A stretch of 61,025 bases of DNA from Flavobacteriales bacterium. GTDB lineage: Bacteria > Bacteroidota > Bacteroidia > Flavobacteriales > Schleiferiaceae. The translations under genes and the position numbers were made by a program. The stretch lies in contig REDE01000070.1 in the NCBI GenBank assembly GCA_007693635.1, positions 1 to 61,025 on the forward strand, read 5' to 3'. Shown piece after piece: positions 8,052 through 16,764 of this stretch; position 1 is the stretch's first letter; every line of letters starts with the position of its first letter. Below the pieces are notes generated by a model that had not been told where the DNA came from, did not search any database, and saw only the letters and a program-made list of their open reading frames with translations.

Positions 8052-10727
8052 TTATCGGAAAAGGTGGATGGTGCCCTTTAAGGAAACTTCGTCTTGGGGA
8101 GTAAGTCCGTGAAAAATAACTTGAGCAACGTAGAAATATACACCCTCAGAAACCGGTTGGTTGGTTTCTCGGTCGCGACCATCCCATCCTTCAAACAAAA
8201 ACTCTTCGGTGTTTTTGTTTTCGTAAACCATGTTCCCCCAGCGGTTAAATATTTTTATGTTGATGAATTTAATGTCTCTCGCCTGTGGATTTGTAACGGG
8301 TAAGAAAAAATCGTTTCTTCCGTCGCCGTTGGGACTAAAGACATTAGGTAATTTAAGTTGCGGACAAGCCTCGATACAGAATTCTTCTCCAAACTCACTT
8401 TCCCTTGGAGTCCCACTGGGGTCCTCGGGGTTTCTTTTGGTCACCGTAACCTTGTAGCAGCCTTTAAAAGGCTCATTAAAATCACTAAATCGATTGGTGG
8501 TAATGTTGGTGTACGTGGGTCTATCTGGAAACTCATCCTCAAGTTTTGGACGGTAGTATATGGAGTAAAACAAAAATTCTTGGCGCTGACAGTCATCTAC
8601 TGGTGGATCTTCAAAATGAATTTCCAAGAAATCTAGGTCGCAGCTAAAGTCATTAAACACCAGTGGTGGACATGGCCGCGAGGTGTCTAAAGCCATGCCA
8701 CAGGATATTTGCGAGCGATTCAGTAAGTCCTCTGGTAGATTATCTGCGCGGAAATTTCCTATGGTTAGAATTCGGTAGCAATATATCGAACCATTTACTA
8801 AGCCTGTATCTAAATAGTTGGATGTCAATGAAAATCCGATGCTGTCAAACTGCCCGGGAATGCTATCATTTTCCCGAAATACAAACATGGTATCGTTACG
8901 CCAAGGACCATTGAATTGGTAAGTCAAAGCAATTTGTCCGTTGGAGCCTCGAGTTCTCAGAAAAGGTTGAGTTGCTGGCACGGCTTCACCTATCTTTATA
9001 CTGTCAGGCCAAAGGTAAAAATCAATTTTATAGCGATAAATACTGTCTCGCGTGTTGATTCCTACGTCTGTAAAGGTGGTGTCTGTTAATTGATCCGCAA
9101 AATGAATAGGGACGAAGTTGCTGTCGTTGATTCCCGTGGCACGCATCAAATAGTATCGATATGGAGGCGGAAAAAACAAGGTATCTAAATCGTAAGGTCT
9201 AGTCCAAGCGACATTAATTTCTCCATTGACGCTATCCGTAACCTCGACATCTACATTTGTCATCACAGGAGCGGTAATTGGCAGTTCTGCGCAAGCTTCT
9301 GCGGAGGCGATACTCTCACCGCCATCGGGAAAAACGGCTACTACTCTGTAGCAATAGGTTATTCCAATTCGTTCGGCGGAATTATCATTGTAGAAAAATG
9401 TGTTTGCGTTTACGGTGCCAATTCGCTCAAAGCCCGTATATCCCGGAACTCCCACTTCACAAGAATCGGGGTCCCAGCCGCTGGGTTCCTCCCTGCGATA
9501 TATTTCGTAACGCGCATGTCCGGGGCAGACTTGTGCGTCCCAACTGAGCTCAATACCCGTGATTGAACCAACGGCCTGAAGATTGAGAGGGGGAGGGGAA
9601 ATGACTTTAATACGCACAGTTTGATACGCAGTAAGTGAAGGTCGATTGGATATTGGTGGGTCATCTTCCGCGCGAAAATAGACAAAATGGTCTTGCTGAC
9701 GAACGTGATTGCAATTGGTGACCCAGTTAAATTGCCTGGTAACGCTGCCTATCCCAGTGGTATTTCCTGATAAATTTGCTGTGGGAGCTATCTCAAACGG
9801 ACCCCCTAAAGCGGTTAAGGTTACTGGATGCCCATCAGGATCACTGGCCGTTATGTTAAAATTCACCGTGTCACCCGCTACCACACAGAATGGACCAGCG
9901 GGTGTAATGACTGGAGGTTCGTTGTTACAAGCTTGTATGGTGACTTGTAAATCTCGGGTTACCCTACTCAATAAAGCGTATACACCGAAAGCTGATTTGC
10001 GGTACTCTCTGATTTCTATGGCAAAATTAAACTGACCCTGTACTTGTGGTGTGTTCCAAATTAAATCACCAGTTACGCTGTCTATTGTTACTGGATCTTG
10101 CACAAAAGCAGGATCGTAGGTAGTTCCGAACTCAATGCCATTTACCCCGCGGACATTGATTAGACTGTAAGCTAGACTGTCACCATCGGCATCGAAGGCA
10201 GCGGCGTTGTGAACAAATAGTCTACCCGTACAACCCTCATCTATTGGTGGATTTAAAAGTTCCGGAGATGAATTCGGACCGAGAATAGGATCGATGATCA
10301 GTGTGGTTTGTAAGAAAAAAACAACGTTGACCGAGTTGGGTATATTCGCAATTCCGGAATTTCTGTTGGGGTCTTGGGTTCGAATGGTATAGGTACCTGC
10401 TGAGGGATAGCTGTGCACGCCACGATAAATATTGACTTTTACATCACTGACTAAAGGTTCGCCCATGCCGTTTGGGGCACACATTCCCCCTATAGGTCCG
10501 TTAATTCTCGGTAAAATCGCTGAGGTATTGTCTCCCCAAAATATTTCCAATTCGCAGCGGTCAGCCGGCGCACTCGTCTTGGTATAGGTGGTAATAGTTA
10601 CTTCGTACGTATTTCCCGTGATGTGCCTAAAGGTGATTTCCCCTGCACGATTGTGTGTAGCGTGCAGGAAACTCACTGATAACGTGAATACCGTAAGTAA
10701 GATTTTTAGTATTCTAATTCGAGACAT
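8052..10727 (-). CDS. Type IX secreted protein with gliding-motility type C-terminal domain
   Basis: 892 residues from ATG 10727, which gives a signal peptide ending in SFLHA. The body holds Ig-like and fibronectin type III-like repeats (for example NVDVEVTDSVNGEINVAW and ELSWDAQVCPGHARYEIYRR), many cysteines, and a conserved acidic-aromatic style of Bacteroidota adhesins. The C-terminus is a type B T9SS sorting domain (CHU_C): LPNVFSPNGDGRNDFFLP, IFNRWGNMVYE, FEGWDGRD, VSEGVYFYV. The protein should be exported through the outer membrane by the type IX system and be cell-attached or released; adhesion or matrix function is inferred. An upstream ATG at 10793 would lengthen the n-region implausibly. 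Confidence 0.87.
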   Translation of the reverse strand: MSRIRILKILLTVFTLSVSFLHATHNRAGEITFRHITGNTYEVTITTYTKTSAPADRCELEIFWGDNTSAILPRINGPIGGMCAPNGMGEPLVSDVKVNIYRGVHSYPSAGTYTIRTQDPNRNSGIANIPNSVNVVFFLQTTLIIDPILGPNSSPELLNPPIDEGCTGRLFVHNAAAFDADGDSLAYSLINVRGVNGIEFGTTYDPAFVQDPVTIDSVTGDLIWNTPQVQGQFNFAIEIREYRKSAFGVYALLSRVTRDLQVTIQACNNEPPVITPAGPFCVVAGDTVNFNITASDPDGHPVTLTALGGPFEIAPTANLSGNTTGIGSVTRQFNWVTNCNHVRQQDHFVYFRAEDDPPISNRPSLTAYQTVRIKVISPPPLNLQAVGSITGIELSWDAQVCPGHARYEIYRREEPSGWDPDSCEVGVPGYTGFERIGTVNANTFFYNDNSAERIGITYCYRVVAVFPDGGESIASAEACAELPITAPVMTNVDVEVTDSVNGEINVAWTRPYDLDTLFFPPPYRYYLMRATGINDSNFVPIHFADQLTDTTFTDVGINTRDSIYRYKIDFYLWPDSIKIGEAVPATQPFLRTRGSNGQIALTYQFNGPWRNDTMFVFRENDSIPGQFDSIGFSLTSNYLDTGLVNGSIYCYRILTIGNFRADNLPEDLLNRSQISCGMALDTSRPCPPLVFNDFSCDLDFLEIHFEDPPVDDCQRQEFLFYSIYYRPKLEDEFPDRPTYTNITTNRFSDFNEPFKGCYKVTVTKRNPEDPSGTPRESEFGEEFCIEACPQLKLPNVFSPNGDGRNDFFLPVTNPQARDIKFINIKIFNRWGNMVYENKNTEEFLFEGWDGRDRETNQPVSEGVYFYVAQVIFHGLTPQDEVSLKGTIHLFR

Positions 10728-10844
10728 CAATACATTTTTTCGTGCCTTAAAACTACAACATCCAAACTCGGGCGAAATGTTAAATTTATCCAACGAGGCG
10801 TATTCAATATTTAACGAAGACTTTCTATACCGACATTTAGGATG

Positions 10845-10852
10845 TAGCTTTG
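10845..10852 (+). promoter_or_regulatory. -7 box of the aminopeptidase-pdxA operon
   Basis: TAGCTTTG is an exact match to TAnnTTTG, 24 bases before the ATG at 10877, in the 149-base space between divergent genes. No convincing -33 TTG at the expected distance. Confidence 0.45.
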
Positions 10853-10876
10853 TGCCAATTCACAAATATACATACG

Positions 10877-12304
10877 ATGATACAACAACAACTAGCTTTT
10901 GGAAGTGCGAAACGCACAGGAGCAATTATATACGCTTTTGAAGATATTGAACAACTTGCTGGGCTTTCAACCAATGAAAATCAGTTAGATGATTTGAAAG
11001 TTTTTTTTGAAAAAAACGAATCTAAACATTTTTACCGCTGGGAAAACAATCAACTTTCGGTATTTGTCCATGTGAAAAAAGCCGAAAATCCGCTTCGCCA
11101 GCTGGAAGCTTACCGAATTCAAGGTAGTTCCGTGCTCTCCGTTTTGGAGTCTTTTGCCTCGGAAAATGTTTTTATAAAGTCTATTGCAACAAATCTTTCC
11201 ACAGCCTTTGCTGAAGGTTTGGCTTTGTCGGCTTACCGTTTTGATCATTATAAAAAGAAAAAAACTCAGATTGCCTTAAAATATATCGGTGTAGACGGGA
11301 TTTCTGATGCGGATGCCAACAGACTTTCGTGGATTGTTACGGGTAACTTTGTTGCTCGTGATATGATTAATGAGCCTTTAATTAAGCTCACTGCTCAAAA
11401 TTTTTCCGACCGTGTAGTGTCTTTAGGTAAACAAGTTGGCTTTAACGTGGAGGTTTTGAACAAAGCCAACATCGAAGCTTTGCGAATGGGGGGCTTACTG
11501 GGCGTGAATAAAGGGAGTGTTGATCCCCCGACTTTTTCAATCATGGAGTATAAACCCGAAAAACCTAGGAATGCACAACCTCTAGTTTTAGTCGGTAAAG
11601 GAGTTATGTACGATACCGGTGGACTGAGTCTGAAGCCCACCGCTGGGAGTATGGATAGCATGAAATCCGACATGAGTGGTGCTGCGGCTGTGGCCGGTAC
11701 ACTTACGGCTTTAGCGGGTATGAAGTCGGATATTTGGGTAATTGGCTTGGTGCCGGCTACTGATAACCGACCTGGTGGTAACGCAATTACTCCCGGTGAC
11801 ATTTTACATATGTTTGATGGAACAACGGTGGAAGTTCTCAATACGGATGCCGAGGGACGTTTGATTCTTGGCGATGCGCTCGCATTTGCTAAGAAATACA
11901 ACCCAGCTTTAGTTATTGACCTCGCTACGCTTACCGGTGCCGCGGTTATTGCTGCCGGCAGACAAGCTATTTGTGCAATGGGAAATGTCGATGATACGCT
12001 CTATTCAAAAATGGAAATTGCGAGTCATGAAGTACACGAGCGTTTGGTGCGACTGCCTTTATGGCCCGAGTACGCGGAGATGATAAAATCTACCGTTGCC
12101 GATTTGAAAAATATTGGAGGCCGAGAAGCAGGGACAATTACTGCGGGTAAATTCTTGGAGCATTTCACCTCTTATCCTTGGGTGCATTTGGATATTGCGG
12201 CTTCGGCCTTTTTAGACCGAGCAGATGCTTATCGTCCGGAGGGTGGTACAGGTGCTGGTGTTCGCTTGCTCTGTAACTTTGCTCTCAATCACTTCGAAGC
12301 TTAA
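10877..12304 (+). CDS. Leucyl aminopeptidase family protein (M17)
   Basis: 475 residues from ATG 10877. The C-terminal half carries the M17 catalytic signature NTDAEGRLILGDAL and the metal-ligand region GKGVMYDTGGLSLKP, with SMKSDMSGAAAV between. The N-terminal half is the shorter regulatory domain. These hexameric two-metal enzymes remove N-terminal residues from peptides in the cytoplasm. Some family members also bind DNA, which cannot be judged here. The ATG at 10877 is preferred over a non-ATG start at 10850, which would fall within the predicted -7 box. pdxA follows after 5 bases, indicating an operon. Confidence 0.93.
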   Translation: MIQQQLAFGSAKRTGAIIYAFEDIEQLAGLSTNENQLDDLKVFFEKNESKHFYRWENNQLSVFVHVKKAENPLRQLEAYRIQGSSVLSVLESFASENVFIKSIATNLSTAFAEGLALSAYRFDHYKKKKTQIALKYIGVDGISDADANRLSWIVTGNFVARDMINEPLIKLTAQNFSDRVVSLGKQVGFNVEVLNKANIEALRMGGLLGVNKGSVDPPTFSIMEYKPEKPRNAQPLVLVGKGVMYDTGGLSLKPTAGSMDSMKSDMSGAAAVAGTLTALAGMKSDIWVIGLVPATDNRPGGNAITPGDILHMFDGTTVEVLNTDAEGRLILGDALAFAKKYNPALVIDLATLTGAAVIAAGRQAICAMGNVDDTLYSKMEIASHEVHERLVRLPLWPEYAEMIKSTVADLKNIGGREAGTITAGKFLEHFTSYPWVHLDIAASAFLDRADAYRPEGGTGAGVRLLCNFALNHFEA

Positions 12305-12309
12305 AAGGT

Positions 12310-13380
12310 ATGGGAACAGCAGAAAAAGAACTTCCGCGAATTGGTATCAGTTGCGGCGATTTGAACGGAATAAGTTTGGAGGTTATCCTCCAAACTTTTA
12401 ACGACACCCGGATGCTGGAACTATGTACTCCAGTTCTTTTCGCTTCCGCAAAGGTCGTTTCTTATCACCGGAAAGTCTGCAACTTAATGCAGTTTCATTT
12501 TCAGCAAATCAAAAGTGCAAAAGAGGCTCATAGTGGCAAATTTAATGTGGTCAACCTTTGGGACGACGAGGTAAATATTCAGCTTGGTGAAATTGACCTA
12601 CTGGTAGGAAAACGCGCGGTTGATTCTTTGCAGGCTGCGCTCGAGGCCTGCGACAAGGGCGAAGTTCAAGCTGTAGTTACAGGGCCGATTCATAAAGCTG
12701 CTTGCTACGACGAGAAAACCTTCCCTTTTCACGGGCATACGGGATATCTGGCGAGTCGCTACCAATCTGATGCCATCATGATGTTAATGGATGGCGACTT
12801 TCGGGTTGCGCTTTTTACGGATCATATTCCTATCAGTAAGGTAGCAGATCATATTAAACCGGATGTGTTGGAGGCTTTTTTACGCCGATTAATCGATTCT
12901 ATGATTGCGGATTTTGGTATTCGTAAACCTAGGGTCGCAGTGTTGGGACTCAATCCACATGCCGGTGATGAAGGACTTATTGGAAATGAAGATCAGGAAA
13001 ATATTGCTCCGGTTGTTGCCAAACTCCGAGAAGAAAATCAACTGGTATTTGGACCATTTGCCGCCGATGGTTTTTTTGGAAAACAACAACACCAGCAGTT
13101 TGATGTTGTCGTAGCCATGTATCACGACCAAGGTTTAGCTCCCTTTAAAGCCTTATCCTTTGGTGGTGGGGTGAATATTTCACTGGGGCTGCCCGTAGTG
13201 CGTACATCCCCCGACCACGGAACAGGCTTTGATATTGCTGGAAAAAATGAAGCTAATGAAGAGTCGTTCAGACAAGCGGTATTTGCCGCTCTCGACACCA
13301 TCCAACATCGGTCTTTACACAAAGATTTGCAATCGAACGTGTTAAAATCCCAATACAAACACCGACGAGGCGATAGGTAG
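12310..13380 (+). CDS. pdxA: 4-hydroxythreonine-4-phosphate dehydrogenase
   Basis: 356 residues. PdxA oxidises 4-phosphooxy-threonine in the DXP-dependent route to pyridoxal 5'-phosphate. The sequence shows the family's substrate- and metal-binding segments: GISCGDLNGIS at the N-terminus, VTGPIHKAA, FHGHTGYLA with the metal histidine, GLNPHAGDEG, MYHDQGLAPFKAL, and RTSPDHGTGFDIAG. Length matches Bacteroidota PdxA. It is the second gene of an operon with the aminopeptidase and ends 2 bases from the stop of the convergent mrpG, with no hairpin between. Confidence 0.96.
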   Translation: MGTAEKELPRIGISCGDLNGISLEVILQTFNDTRMLELCTPVLFASAKVVSYHRKVCNLMQFHFQQIKSAKEAHSGKFNVVNLWDDEVNIQLGEIDLLVGKRAVDSLQAALEACDKGEVQAVVTGPIHKAACYDEKTFPFHGHTGYLASRYQSDAIMMLMDGDFRVALFTDHIPISKVADHIKPDVLEAFLRRLIDSMIADFGIRKPRVAVLGLNPHAGDEGLIGNEDQENIAPVVAKLREENQLVFGPFAADGFFGKQQHQQFDVVVAMYHDQGLAPFKALSFGGGVNISLGLPVVRTSPDHGTGFDIAGKNEANEESFRQAVFAALDTIQHRSLHKDLQSNVLKSQYKHRRGDR

Positions 13381-13382
13381 TC

Positions 13383-13730
13383 TTATTTGAGTTTGTGATT
13401 GCGATCGTTGTACTTTCCCTTGAGATCGTCAGTGCCGGTTTTATCCCATAATTTCACTCCAATAAAGTACGCCGCTCGACCGATTATATGCGCCCCAACA
13501 GGACCGGTGAGTAAGATGAAAATGATAATAGCAATCACTCTCGAAGTAACGGCAAATTGCTGGAAGGCAACGGCGGCGGAGGTTAAAATCAAACCTACGC
13601 CTAAGGTAGCTGCTTTGGTGGTTACCGATACCCGCAAGTAAAAATCCGGCATACGGAGAATCCCTATTGCGGCTAGGAGAATGAATAGCGCTCCACTGGA
13701 GCTGAGTACAAGTATCCAAAAATCAGTCAT
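13383..13730 (-). CDS. mrpG: Mrp Na+/H+ antiporter subunit G
   Basis: 115 residues with three hydrophobic segments and the PhaG/MnhG pattern GALFILLAAIGILRMPDFYLRVS and TGPVGAHIIGRAAY. Subunit G is an accessory membrane component of the Mrp hetero-oligomer. The ATG at 13730 is chosen over one 10 codons further up because it overlaps the mrpF stop by 8 bases, the kind of coupling seen along this operon, and gives the family's usual N-terminus. Last gene of the operon. Confidence 0.92.
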   Translation of the reverse strand: MTDFWILVLSSSGALFILLAAIGILRMPDFYLRVSVTTKAATLGVGLILTSAAVAFQQFAVTSRVIAIIIFILLTGPVGAHIIGRAAYFIGVKLWDKTGTDDLKGKYNDRNHKLK

Positions 13731-13998
13731 CGCGCTTACGTTTTTCAAGGTAATATCCAAAGGCTATGGTTCCTAAGAAGGCAATGAGGGCAAATATCAT
13801 CGCAATGTCTAAAAAAGAAGACTTTTCGGATACAATGGCGTAAACCGACATAATCCCTATACCGATGGTAATCAGTAGGTCTAAAGCTACTATTCGATCC
13901 GAGATCCCCGGACCTTTAATAAACCTGATGAACACCAATAACACCGATATGGCGAGTATTGGTAGTATCACTACGTATAAATATTCGTTTACGCTCAT
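13723..13998 (-). CDS. mrpF: Mrp Na+/H+ antiporter subunit F
   Basis: 91 residues, three transmembrane segments, with the MrpF core RFIKGPGISDRIVALDLL followed by IGIGIMSVYAIVS. Small accessory subunit needed for the assembled antiporter. It overlaps mrpE by 4 bases and mrpG by 8, so the three are very likely translated together. Confidence 0.93.
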   Translation of the reverse strand: MSVNEYLYVVILPILAISVLLVFIRFIKGPGISDRIVALDLLITIGIGIMSVYAIVSEKSSFLDIAMIFALIAFLGTIAFGYYLEKRKRDD

Positions 13999-14471
13999 CT
14001 TAATATATCGAGTAATCGACGCTCAAAACCGTCTTTAATGCTTCTTATAAATTCGTCTTTATCCTGCACATACATTGCGTGAATATACAGCGTTTTTCTA
14101 TCACTGGAAACATCCATACTCAGTGTCCCGGGCGTCAAGGTTATGAAATTTGCTAGAAGTGTAATCTCCATATCGGTCTCGGCATCTAGGGGTACGCCAA
14201 TAATTGCAGGTTTCATGTGATCTTTAGGGGTGACGACATCGTAGGCTACCTGAATGTTTGCCTTGATGAGCTCTTTTATGAAATAGGCAATGAAAAACAA
14301 AATTCTCGGAACTTTCCTAAAGTAGCTCTCTCTTTCTGTTCCTCTCGATATGACCCACAATATAGCGTAGCTAAGTACCAAGCCAAAAAGCAGGTTTCCA
14401 TAATCGAACTTGCCGGTCAGTGCCACCCAAACCAAAGCAAGTAAAATATTCATGAGAAATAAACTGCGCAT
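13995..14471 (-). CDS. mrpE: Mrp Na+/H+ antiporter subunit E
   Basis: 158 residues, the MnhE/MrpE length. It has an N-terminal membrane pair (LFLMNILLALVWVAL...LLFGLVLSYAILWVI), another membrane segment near FFIAYFIKELI, and the typical C-terminal part LANFITLTPGTLSMDVS. Subunit E is part of the Mrp complex and influences its stability. It lies 12 bases after mrpD and overlaps mrpF by 4 bases. Confidence 0.94.
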   Translation of the reverse strand: MRSLFLMNILLALVWVALTGKFDYGNLLFGLVLSYAILWVISRGTERESYFRKVPRILFFIAYFIKELIKANIQVAYDVVTPKDHMKPAIIGVPLDAETDMEITLLANFITLTPGTLSMDVSSDRKTLYIHAMYVQDKDEFIRSIKDGFERRLLDILR

Positions 14472-14483
14472 AGTCCCGATGTT

Positions 14484-15995
14484 TTATGGTGTAGGTATTA
14501 CCGCTTCTATGTAAATCCTGGGATCGCTCAATTGCTGGGCAATGAGCGCGGCCAGACTTCCCACTTCCGAGGAGTAGAATGCTAAGAGCAATGAAGCTAA
14601 AGTCAGCATGATTATTGGCGTTAGCAAAATGATTTTATGTTGTTGGTCAAGTGTATGCCATACTGCTCGTTCTTGAATTTCTTTGCGTACTTGAGGCTTT
14701 TTCCAAAAGGCGGCTATCCATATTTTTACTACGGCTAATAGGGTTAGTAAGCTCGCCAGCAGTATACCAAACATCATCCAAGCATTGAGGTCGGCAAACG
14801 CTCCCTGTAGCAAATACAATTTCGGCCAAAATCCAGATAGGGGAGGCGTGCCTACCAATGAAAACAGTGCCAAAGCAAACAATATAGATACGTAGGGAAA
14901 TTGATTGTAAAGCCCCCCAATGTTCTCCAATCTAAAGCTCCCCCGGATTTTGTAAATGATACCACTGATTAAAAATGCATTGGTTTTAGCAATAATATCG
15001 TGGAATAGATAGAAAATGGCTCCTATTATGGCCAGTTCTGTGAACAAGCCTAAACCCGCAAACATAAATCCGATGTGGCTAATTATCAGGTAAGAGAATA
15101 TTTTGCGAATATTCTCTTGTACCATTGCCCCTAATGCCCCAGCAATCATTGAAAGTATGGCTAAAATGATAATGGTTTTGCGAATGAAAGGATCGTCGAT
15201 GAACAAAAGCGAAAATACGCGAAACATGGCGTAAACCCCAACTTTAGTCAATAAACCCCCAAATATTGCCGAAACGGCTGCCGGAGGAGTATGGTAAGAA
15301 GCGGGCAACCAGAAATACATGGGAAAAAGCGCTGATTTTATCCCAAAACCAACGAGCAATAAGACAGCCGCCGTGTTGATAAGTCCAATGTCCGGACTTT
15401 CCGCAATACGCCTGCTTAAGTCGGCGAGATTCAAACTTCCCAATAATCCGTACAACATGGCTATACCGGTGAGGAAAATGATGGAGGCCAGTAGGTTCAT
15501 CGTGACGTATTTCATGGCACCTTCCAATTGCGCTTTTTCACTGCCCAAGGTAATGAGTACGAAGGAGGAAATGATGATGACTTCAAACCAAACGTATAGG
15601 TTGAACAAATCTCCCGCTAGAAATGATCCGTTTAAACCCATCAGTAAAAACTGTAATATCGGAAAAAAACCAAAGCTCGCCCGACCATTACCTATTGATC
15701 CAGCGGAGAAAATACTAACGGCCAGTGCAGAGAACGAAGCTAATGCAACCAGTGCTCCACTAAGTGCATCCCCAACGAATACAATCCCATATGGCGCCTC
15801 CCAATTACCCGCAAAAAGCGTGTAGATATCCCCCTTCATGGTTCGAGTAGCGACGAATATGGCGCTAATAAGTGTGAAGAAATGCCCAACAACACTAATT
15901 ACTCTCTGCTCACGAGGCTTGCTCCAAAAGAACATCATCACAATTGCCGAAAGCAAAGGGAGCAAAATGGGCCATATGAGAAAATGTGAAATCAT
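14484..15995 (-). CDS. mrpD: Mrp Na+/H+ antiporter subunit D
   Basis: 503 residues with about 14 membrane segments; homologous to the proton-pumping NuoM/NuoN subunits of complex I. The family core is visible, including LFNLYVWFEVIIISSFVL with the conserved Glu, and IKSALFPMYFWLPASYHTPPAAVSAIFGGLLTKVG split around the conserved Lys and His region. MrpD is one of the two candidate ion-translocating subunits. Overlaps mrpC by 4 bases. Confidence 0.95.
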   Translation of the reverse strand: MISHFLIWPILLPLLSAIVMMFFWSKPREQRVISVVGHFFTLISAIFVATRTMKGDIYTLFAGNWEAPYGIVFVGDALSGALVALASFSALAVSIFSAGSIGNGRASFGFFPILQFLLMGLNGSFLAGDLFNLYVWFEVIIISSFVLITLGSEKAQLEGAMKYVTMNLLASIIFLTGIAMLYGLLGSLNLADLSRRIAESPDIGLINTAAVLLLVGFGIKSALFPMYFWLPASYHTPPAAVSAIFGGLLTKVGVYAMFRVFSLLFIDDPFIRKTIIILAILSMIAGALGAMVQENIRKIFSYLIISHIGFMFAGLGLFTELAIIGAIFYLFHDIIAKTNAFLISGIIYKIRGSFRLENIGGLYNQFPYVSILFALALFSLVGTPPLSGFWPKLYLLQGAFADLNAWMMFGILLASLLTLLAVVKIWIAAFWKKPQVRKEIQERAVWHTLDQQHKIILLTPIIMLTLASLLLAFYSSEVGSLAALIAQQLSDPRIYIEAVIPTP

Positions 15996-16342
15996 AGCTC
16001 GTCGGTGGTTATCATTTCTTCTAAATCATCGGTTTTGGTAACTCGGTAGGCTCTCTTTACCAAAATAATAGCGTAGGCCTGTAGTCCAAAAGAAATTACA
16101 ATGGCAGTTAATATCAATGCCTGAGGGATGGGATCAGCGTATAAATCCGTAAAGACTTTTGAATCTTCGGGAATGATGGGCGGCTTTCCTTTGCTAATTC
16201 TCCCCAAAAGAAAAATCAGTAAGTTGGCGCCATTTCCCAATAAAATTAACCCGATAATCAAACGCACCATACTGCGCCTCAAGATTAAAAAAATCCCTGC
16301 GGCGTAAAGTAAGCCAATGGTTACAGCCAATAATATCTCCAT
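15992..16342 (-). CDS. mrpC: Mrp Na+/H+ antiporter subunit C
   Basis: 116 residues with three membrane segments, homologous to NuoK. The core GLILLGNGANLLIF and QALILTAIVISFGLQA is characteristic of MrpC/MnhC. In the complex it contributes to the membrane ion path next to MrpD. It lies 3 bases after mrpB and overlaps mrpD by 4 bases. Confidence 0.95.
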   Translation of the reverse strand: MEILLAVTIGLLYAAGIFLILRRSMVRLIIGLILLGNGANLLIFLLGRISKGKPPIIPEDSKVFTDLYADPIPQALILTAIVISFGLQAYAIILVKRAYRVTKTDDLEEMITTDEL

Positions 16343-16345
16343 CGT

Positions 16346-16756
16346 TTATTTGGTTTCAGAAATGGTAAATAAAATGGTTAGCGAGGAACCAATAACAACA
16401 AGGTATACTCCAATGTCGAAGAATAAGGCCGACCCTAAACTTCCTATGACCGGTATCGGGTCTTTTTTCCACATTCCCGTCATAAAGGGTAAATCGAATA
16501 GCATTGGAAATATCCCACTTAGAAAAGCAATGGCCAAGCCCACCGGCATTAAGAAGCCGGGGTGTATGCGCATGAGTCGCTGAGTTTCTGGAAGCCCATT
16601 GGCGAACGCATGCAATACAAAGGCAATGGCGGCAACCAATCCGCCAACAAATCCACCCCCAGGCAAGTAGTGTCCGCGAAGTAAAATGAATACCGAGAAC
16701 AATAATAGCAATGGCAGCAAGTATTTGGAAGCCGTTTTAAGTATGATGGTGTTCAT
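16346..16756 (-). CDS. mrpB: Mrp Na+/H+ antiporter subunit B
   Basis: 136 residues, four membrane segments, with the MnhB signature [18 protein letters not shown] and later [11 protein letters not shown]. MrpB is a separate gene here, while the C-terminal part of mrpA carries the related MbhD/MbhE-like region. Positioned 8 bases after mrpA and 3 before mrpC. Confidence 0.94.
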   Translation of the reverse strand: MNTIILKTASKYLLPLLLLFSVFILLRGHYLPGGGFVGGLVAAIAFVLHAFANGLPETQRLMRIHPGFLMPVGLAIAFLSGIFPMLFDLPFMTGMWKKDPIPVIGSLGSALFFDIGVYLVVIGSSLTILFTISETK

Positions 16757-16764
16757 AATTCGTC

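Noticed and set aside
11395-11901. 168-codon minus-strand frame inside the aminopeptidase gene.
   Set aside because: It is a shadow of the conserved M17 catalytic domain; the protein has no family features.
15319-15825. 168-codon plus-strand frame inside mrpD.
   Set aside because: Antisense shadow of a conserved membrane protein gene.
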